In this document: positions 58,217 through 64,000 of the stretch, piece after piece
How positions within the stretch are numbered: position 1 is the stretch's first letter
How the letters are laid out: every line of letters begins with the position of its first letter
Source of the DNA: Carallia brachiata
Taxonomy: Eukaryota > Streptophyta > Magnoliopsida > Malpighiales > Rhizophoraceae
Direction of reading: 5' to 3'
DNA: 64,000 bases
Assembly: GCA_021464245.1 (NCBI GenBank)
Contig: JADCRB010000007.1
Location: forward strand, 1,860,532 to 1,924,531
Notes under the pieces: model-generated
Database searches by the model: none
What the model was told of the DNA's origin: nothing
The model's input: only the letters and a program-made list of their open reading frames with translations
Translations under genes and position numbers: made by a program

Positions 58217-58300
58217 CTCTAGTACGATTGATTGTCGTTTCCGGCGAGTGAGTTGTCGTTTTGAGTGTTTACCATTTAGGCTGAGAACGCCGTGGTGGTG
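57594..58300 (-). other. 5' leader and probable 5' UTR intron of the PNRC-like gene
   Basis: On the minus strand a donor-like GAAC|GGTAACTAC near 58089-58093 leads into T-rich sequence toward the coding exon. The acceptor is not certain. Contains (CA)n at 57993-58014 and (AT)n(GA)n at 58163-58215, the latter likely in the leader. Confidence 0.4.
58163..58215 (+). repeat. Compound (AT)n(GA)n microsatellite
   Basis: An AT run of about 23 bp followed directly by a GA run of about 30 bp, in the leader region of the minus-strand gene, where it would read as (CT)n(AT)n. Confidence 0.92.
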
Positions 58301-60534
58301 GTTGAACAGTTGAATTTAGACGCCCCCGAGGCTGGGTTGAAATGCAGAATCTGCGGATCTCAAATCGCTCTCTGTCGTATTTAATTATTCGTATATGGGC
58401 ACTCTCCTGTGTTTGCTTCCTCATGCGAGCTGTCCTCCGACTGCATTTAGGCTCTTGATTTACCAAAATGTCCTCATTTTCAATCATTGACTTTGACTGC
58501 CTTATTTACTCGCTACCTTGCCCTTTGCACTTTTGGAGCTTAGACTGACCCACTGTGTTTTTTTGTCGTCGATAGTTTTTATTTGTTTGCTTTTTTTCAC
58601 AAATTTAATTGCATTTCTTTGATTGAAAAAAATTAAAGAGTTACAGGAAATAGATGGAATAAAAATGTGGTGTGAGAGATGAAAAGTTTTAGATTCCAAG
58701 GGTGTTCTACTATTTTTTTTGAAAAATTATGTGATGTGTAAATTTTTAAATAAAATATATAAATAATTAAAATAACGTCTTCACGACTCAACTTTAACTG
58801 ATATTTAAATAAAAATTTTTAAAATAAATGTCTAATTAACGCAGAAATTCTTAATTATTAATTTTACCGTTGACGTGAATTGATACAAATATGACTAAAT
58901 GTAATTGTACATTCCCTTTCTTTTTATTGAAATTTTGGTGACAATATTTTGAGTGTAAGCATTACGAAATAAGGGATTAATTCATCTCATTCATGAATCA
59001 GAATTGCGAAGCCTGTCTCAAGCTTTTCAAAGTAACACCGCTTTGTCCAATATTTCAACACCTTATATGCATCTGCAGCCAGTTAAGTAGTAAATATACT
59101 TGCATTCAACAATATGGTTCGAGTCATATATTTAAAAAAAAAAAAAGAATATGGTTCAAGTCAATGTTCATTCGTATGTGTTGTTGCTGAGCCGTAAACA
59201 TGCCGATGTTCATTGTGTCTACCAAATTCCTTTTTTTTTTTTTTTCATCTATCATATTGAGTTTGCCTTCTGAATATTTATTAAAGTGTCTTGTTGAAGG
59301 ATTCTTACATTTAAAAAAAAAAAAAAAGAGGAATTTTCCTAGACAAAAACAAATATACCAATAACATGCACATCTATATGTATGGTGATATGCGTGACAC
59401 AAAAAATGTGAAAATGTTTGAATGCATGCCTTCGTGCTCTTCGTGTTTCTGAAAAGTTGTTTTTACTTTGTTATTAGCCTCCTTGCCAAGGAAAGCTATA
59501 AGCTACAAAAGAAAAAGGAGAATGGAAAAATAAATTTCTGTAAAAAAAAAAAATTGTGCAGAAAATAAGGAAAATAGATTAAGAGATATTGAACAAATTA
59601 TATGAAATTATACGTAATCAATTATGTAATTATGATATGATTTAGTCATGTCATATAAACTAAATTTAGAATAATTACAAGACTATATACATAATTTTAT
59701 AGAAATCTAATATAGAGTCACATAAAATTTTTAACATGTAATCAATAAATATTGTGAAAATAGCTTATTCGTATAAATGAAGTTTTGAATAATCATTTAT
59801 ATTAATCAGCTTACTGAATTAAATATTGTGTGGTATTAGACTAAAAAAAATAATTAACAATATAATAAAACAAGTGTACAAGTTTCCCATTCACACATTT
59901 TTTTTTTTTTTTGTTCCAAACTTGAAAAAAATACACTATCTTGAGAGTCATAAAGGCAAAAGTCACCATTGGAGCATTTCGTTGATTACAAGGCAAACAA
60001 AGTGGAACTCAATTGCTTGTTAATTTTGTAAAGTACAACCTTGAAACTAATGACGATTAACGTTGAAATGTTAGGATTTCTAATTTATAGAAAAATGACA
60101 TTAGTTTATCGGAGCTTATGCGTATGCATACAAGTTGAGGCCAATAAAAGCGCTTCTACACAAACATTTTGTTGTAGCGACACTGGTAACTCGCCGTTTG
60201 TTCATAATATATTATTTGACATATATTACGAACGCTGCATTAGTTTGACTGATTTTAAAATTTTTAGGAGACACAGCTTTGGCCCCACGAAGAAAGCAAC
60301 GTCTTTAATAAGCATAATTTTTCATTCTTACAAAAGCATTATACTCGCTTATAATCTCACGGGTTATAATAGATGTTGAAAAATATAAATAGATGCATAA
60401 TTATTTGAAATATCAATGTTATTGCGCCGATGACCTAGTAATTTAGTTTTTTTTTTTTTGAGTTGAGAATAACTTTTATAACTATGATGTCAACTGTTAA
60501 TAATATGGCTATTTAATTACAAAAAAAAGTAGAG
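58301..60534. other. Intergenic region, no gene seen
   Basis: The first part is the upstream flank of the PNRC-like gene. The rest is AT-rich spacer with poly-A/T runs. No coding segment recognised. Confidence 0.4.
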
Positions 60535-60740
60535 GATCCGACATTTTTGTTATCTGAGAATTGTCGGAATTACAACAAAATTGTAAGTTTTTACATCAAT
60601 ATTTAAATTTTTTGTAACAAAAAATAGTATAATTTTATTTTTGTATTTTTGTTCAAAAAAAATCACTTTCATTGCAAAAAATTAAAAATTTGTTGCATTT
60701 CGAACAAATTCCAGATAAAAAAATTGGGTGATGTATCCAT
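60535..60740. mobile_element. AT-rich MITE, 'TGTAA' family, least decayed copy
   Basis: The left end GGATCCGACATTTTTGTTATC and the inverted right end GGATACATCACCCAATTT start arms of about 80 bp that stay alignable through ACAACAAAATTGTAAG / GCAACAAATTTTTAAT. The core TTTTTTGTAACAAAAAATAG is shared with 5843-5998 and 41228-41384. Confidence 0.6.
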
Positions 60741-61376
60741 GCTCTTTAATTACTATACTTAAAATCCAAATCAACAGTATACAAATTGACAAGCAGATGC
60801 TTTTAGAATTTTCGTTTTTGGTTCACCAACCGACCAACGACGAATTAATTGAAAGGTACCGATGAATCATTGACCGAGCGTATGAAAAAACATTGCACCG
60901 GAAAAGTCCCCGGTCAAGCAGGACAAGTTAGTAATTTCACGTTTTAGATACCAAATTCCCATTGCCGAAAGAAGGTCGCTTTTTTCGGCCTAAAGTTAAA
61001 GACCGCATACGTCGCACCCACAAAAAGGTCAAGCACTACCCCTGGCACATGGACAAAAGGATGGCCCACCCATTGTTAGATCATTTTTGTGCACCTACAC
61101 GTGTCAGTAACCAATTGGACGAGGACTCGGGCTTTAAGACATCATTTTACCGGTAACCGGTTGATGAAAAAGCGGGCGCGGGACATCTGCCATTGAATAT
61201 TTATTATTTCATGTTTTTGGTTTTTGGTAGGGGAAAATCTTTAGTTCCTTGCTTGGTGGATTTGGGAAGGGGAAAAGGAGCCGGCAAAGAAACCGTCCTG
61301 TTTTAGTTGTTCCAGGAAATACAAAGAAAAGAAAAATAAAACGCATGGGTAGAGGGGGATTTAAAAAAAAAAAAAG
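60741..61376. other. Spacer, no gene seen
   Basis: Moderately GC-rich around 60.9-61.3 kb with an open frame at 60962-61156 that has no recognisable domain. Confidence 0.35.
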
Positions 61377-62274
61377 AAAGTACTTCTAGGTCTTTTTTTA
61401 CCAAAAGTATATTATATTAAAACAAGATGAGGTACATAACGGTCAGTTTTAGGAGTCCATACATCTAATATAAGAAAAACAAACATAACCCATTCACTTA
61501 TATACAGTACAGCCCACCAAAGCAACAGTCTAAACCCAGCAGCTAACATACAGGTCAACTAAAGCACAAATTCGAGCCCAAAGCATAGGTTCAAGCCCAA
61601 AAACAAACCCATACATGGGGAAGGCCTGAGGCTCAAAGAAATAGGGGAGGAAGCTAAAAGCTTCTGGCACCATCACCGCACGGATGACGGCGAAGTACCA
61701 GCATATTGGGGACGGCAGATCCCGGCCTACAGAGAGCGACACCAAGCCCCACAAGGCTGATAGCAGCAAAGTCGCTAGAATGTCGCAACGCCAATCACAA
61801 GGCAAATTCATAAATCTCATGCAAGGCACGGACCAAATCAACAAAGGAGAGCGAAATCAAAAGTCATCGACCTGAGTAACAGAGACGATAGACGAGTGAC
61901 GCAACCAGCAATAGGCTCCAAGCTACACACAGCTACCCAACAGCCAAAAAGCACCCTTCCCTCGCCTTTCCACCCATCGGGGACAAAGCAGCAAGACAGG
62001 GGAGGCAATTGGCAAACCACAGAGTTGTAACCAGACGACGAGATGGGGAAGAACAGCCCACACAAAAGTCAGAAAGCAAAGAGAAAAGCAGAGAAACGAG
62101 AAAGAGCATCAGAAAAACAAGCCCACGAAGGGCACAAAGCCTACCGAGAGGCACCGGACGCTACAAGAGTAACGGAAGCCGGCGAGGCTCTCTCGGCACA
62201 CGGTAGCCAAAAGGCCGGCACACAATAAAGCCAAAAGACCGACCCCAAAAAAAAAACAAAAGTATTTCCAAGTC
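61377..62274 (-). mobile_element. Retroposon-like insertion with imperfect target duplication
   Basis: Flanks AAAGTACTTCTAGGTC (61377-61392) and AAAGTATTTCCAAGTC (62259-62274) match at 13 of 16 bases. Read on the minus strand, the insert (61393-62258) ends ACTTTTGGTAAAAAAA, the style of plant LINE 3' ends. It is GC-richer than its flanks, and frames on the minus strand carry no reverse transcriptase motif, so it may be a LINE 3' end or a SINE-like element. Confidence 0.55.
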
Positions 62275-63010
62275 CAATGATCCAAAGAGATCTCAAAAGC
62301 TTGCTGTTTTAAGATGACTTACGTATGCCATATTCAAAAAATAAATGATACCTATACTTGAAAATTTATGAAAACTGCTATTTACAAATTACACAATTAA
62401 TTTATATAATTTTTATTTTGTTGATATTTTCTATGGATATTATAGTAGAGAAATATTACATGGAATCTTTTAAGTAAAATCGGAATGATATAAATCGTTT
62501 AATAATTAAATTAAAAAAATAAAAAATAAAATAATTGTTGTATAAATGGACTAACTGTCTATTTTTCTATTTTTCGATTTTCAAAAAAAAAGGGATAAAA
62601 CCAATTGTATTCGCGTTTTTGGGCCAGTGGGTAATCATTGCTCTACCCATCGGACCCCTCAAAAGACTAATGCGAGGTGACACACAACTTGTAGGTTTTG
62701 GGCCCATGTCATCATCATGAAACCAGGGGAAAGAGAGCTGCCTTTTCCTTTTCCATCTTTTTTGAGCCCACATTCCCTTTTGGCGGTAGAATAATTTTGA
62801 TTATGTGTGACCAAAAAAAAATAAACAAATAAATAATTTTGATTATGCATCGGAAATAAGAAAATAGTTAGGAGAGATGCGTGCAGCTAGAACCCAAAAA
62901 TGTAAAATTATATTAGTTAGTTTGTAATTATCACATCTTTGATACATAATAATTAATAATATTATTGAGTAGTGTAGATACTTGTTTTATATAAAAAAAT
63001 GGGAACTAAT
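62275..63010. other. Spacer, no gene seen
   Basis: AT-rich sequence with short runs; nothing recognisable. Confidence 0.35.
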
Positions 63011-63175
63011 GGGGTGAAAAGAAAAATGTCATAATATAAAGTAAGAAATATTTTTATAATAGTACTGATTTTTTTGTAATAAAAAGTAATGTGATAATTT
63101 TTATACTGTATTTTACTAATCATGTTACAAAAATAATTACGATTATTGCATTATTGACATTTTTTTTCTGTACTA
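63011..63175. mobile_element. MITE related to 7884-8037, copy 2
   Basis: The left arm AAAAATGTCATAATATAAAG pairs with the inverted right arm AAAAAATGTCAATAATGCAA. The core (TTTTTTGTAATAAAAAGTAA, then ACTGTATTTTACTAAT) aligns with the copy at 7884-8037. Confidence 0.55.
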
Positions 63176-64000
63176 AAGTCTCTGTCCCATATATTAGTGT
63201 CACAACAGTAAATTTCCTGAAACAAATGAGTGTCATCTAGTGAAGCATACCTATCTTGTTTTTTTTTTTGGTACATATACCTATCGTCTTGTTGCATACT
63301 TATATAGTTATATATAAGCATGTAATGGTAAGTTAAGTTTCTGCAAGTAATTGCAAGTCATTTTAAAAGCTCAATGCAAAAGACATTTTTTCCAGCTTTG
63401 TTAAAAAATTACATTTACTTGTATGCTAGAGGGATAAAGCTGAAATTAACTCGGAAAATTGCTGGAAATCAATGAAGAATTGGAATTAGACTAGAGCAAG
63501 ATGGTTTGGTTTCGAAATGCAAGTAAGAAATCGAGAGAGAGGTAGACTAGAGAATGACACAAAGAGGTGTGAAAATGTTGCGAGGGTATTGGCTATATAT
63601 ATAATATATATATACACACACACACATTAGGAGAGTTAGGTTTACCATCAAAAATAACAAAAAACAGGGGAAGAATTATGTTGATTAGAATAATTCCATT
63701 GTAATGAAGTTTGTGTTTTTATTTGCTAAAATAAAGTCGAAGCTAGACTTTCGGCATGACTTTCTTCAGTCATTATTTATTTAGGTAATTGATGATTGTT
63801 CTTGATCGTGGGTTGAGCTGTTATCGAATTTTGCTTGTAGACCTGCAAAATAGTAAGGTTTGGACTTAGATGTCCAAGTGTAAGTATTCCAACACTCAAG
63901 TCTATAAAAAGTCAACGAAAACTAATGAGGCCGAGTGTAGTCCTCAATGGAGACTTATGTGAGTAAGCTCTACAGCTAGGTGTCCCATTTGTGTGTTGTG
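63176..64000. other. Window end, no gene seen
   Basis: AT-rich with an imperfect (TA)n(CA)n tract at about 63593-63626. A gene might begin or end beyond the window, but I see no exon with a recognisable motif. Confidence 0.35.

Noticed and set aside
61530..62154. Minus-strand ORFs with hydrophobic stretches
   Set aside because: They lie within the retroposon-like insert, overlap in different frames, and have no RT, transporter or other family motif.

Overview
This window looks like nuclear DNA from a eudicot plant. It is AT-rich with long gene-poor stretches, genes have GT-AG introns, there are many miniature inverted-repeat elements (MITEs), and one Ty1/copia element, one LINE fragment and plant-specific gene families are present. 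I cannot name the species. Three genes (a type I inositol polyphosphate 5-phosphatase, an F-box/kelch SKIP30 and an FLZ-type MARD1) match, from memory, the neighbouring Arabidopsis loci At3g63240, At3g63220 and At3g63210, which suggests an old syntenic block stretched here by insertions.

Layout. 0.2-3.6 kb: IP5P4-like gene on the + strand, with an apparent 1-nt frameshift near its N-terminus. 3.6-15.7 kb: no convincing gene, several MITE families, a 1.1-kb Tourist-like element with a degenerate pyrimidine minisatellite, and a small GC-rich island with ACGT motifs. 15.7-20.8 kb: direct tandem duplication of a ~2.55-kb unit, each copy holding a minus-strand gene for a small secreted six-cysteine protein related to pollen allergen Ole e 6. 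20.9-25.6 kb: three GPI-anchored lipid transfer protein (LTPG) genes, one minus and two plus. The minus one appears to have a 1-nt C-run deletion that removes the GPI tail from frame. 27.7-28.8 kb: broken INDETERMINATE DOMAIN (IDD) zinc-finger fragment between CCGG-rich repeats. 29.2-32.8 kb: MITE and microsatellites. 32.8-35.9 kb: SKIP30 with a long 5' UTR intron. 36.6-37.5 kb: 5'-truncated LINE with a 17-bp target duplication. 37.5-46.3 kb: gene-poor, MITEs. 46.35-51.36 kb: 5.0-kb copia element with near-identical LTRs and 5-bp target duplication, inserted about 270 bp upstream of the MARD1/FLZ coding region (51.6-52.7 kb). 57-58.3 kb: minus-strand gene with a PNRC/Edc1-like decapping-activator motif. 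58.3-64 kb: gene-poor, MITEs and a minus-strand retroposon-like insertion.

No operon-like or coordinated gene system is visible. The genes are ordinary plant genes whose links are tandem duplication (the Ole e 6-like pair, the LTPG cluster) and probable synteny. The most notable signals are the recent copia insertion into the MARD1 upstream region, the duplicated secreted-peptide locus with diverged promoter and glycosylation site, the possible TE-carried IDD fragment, and a recurring pattern of single-base indels that hints at residual sequence error. I did not find evidence of a clearly new biological system.
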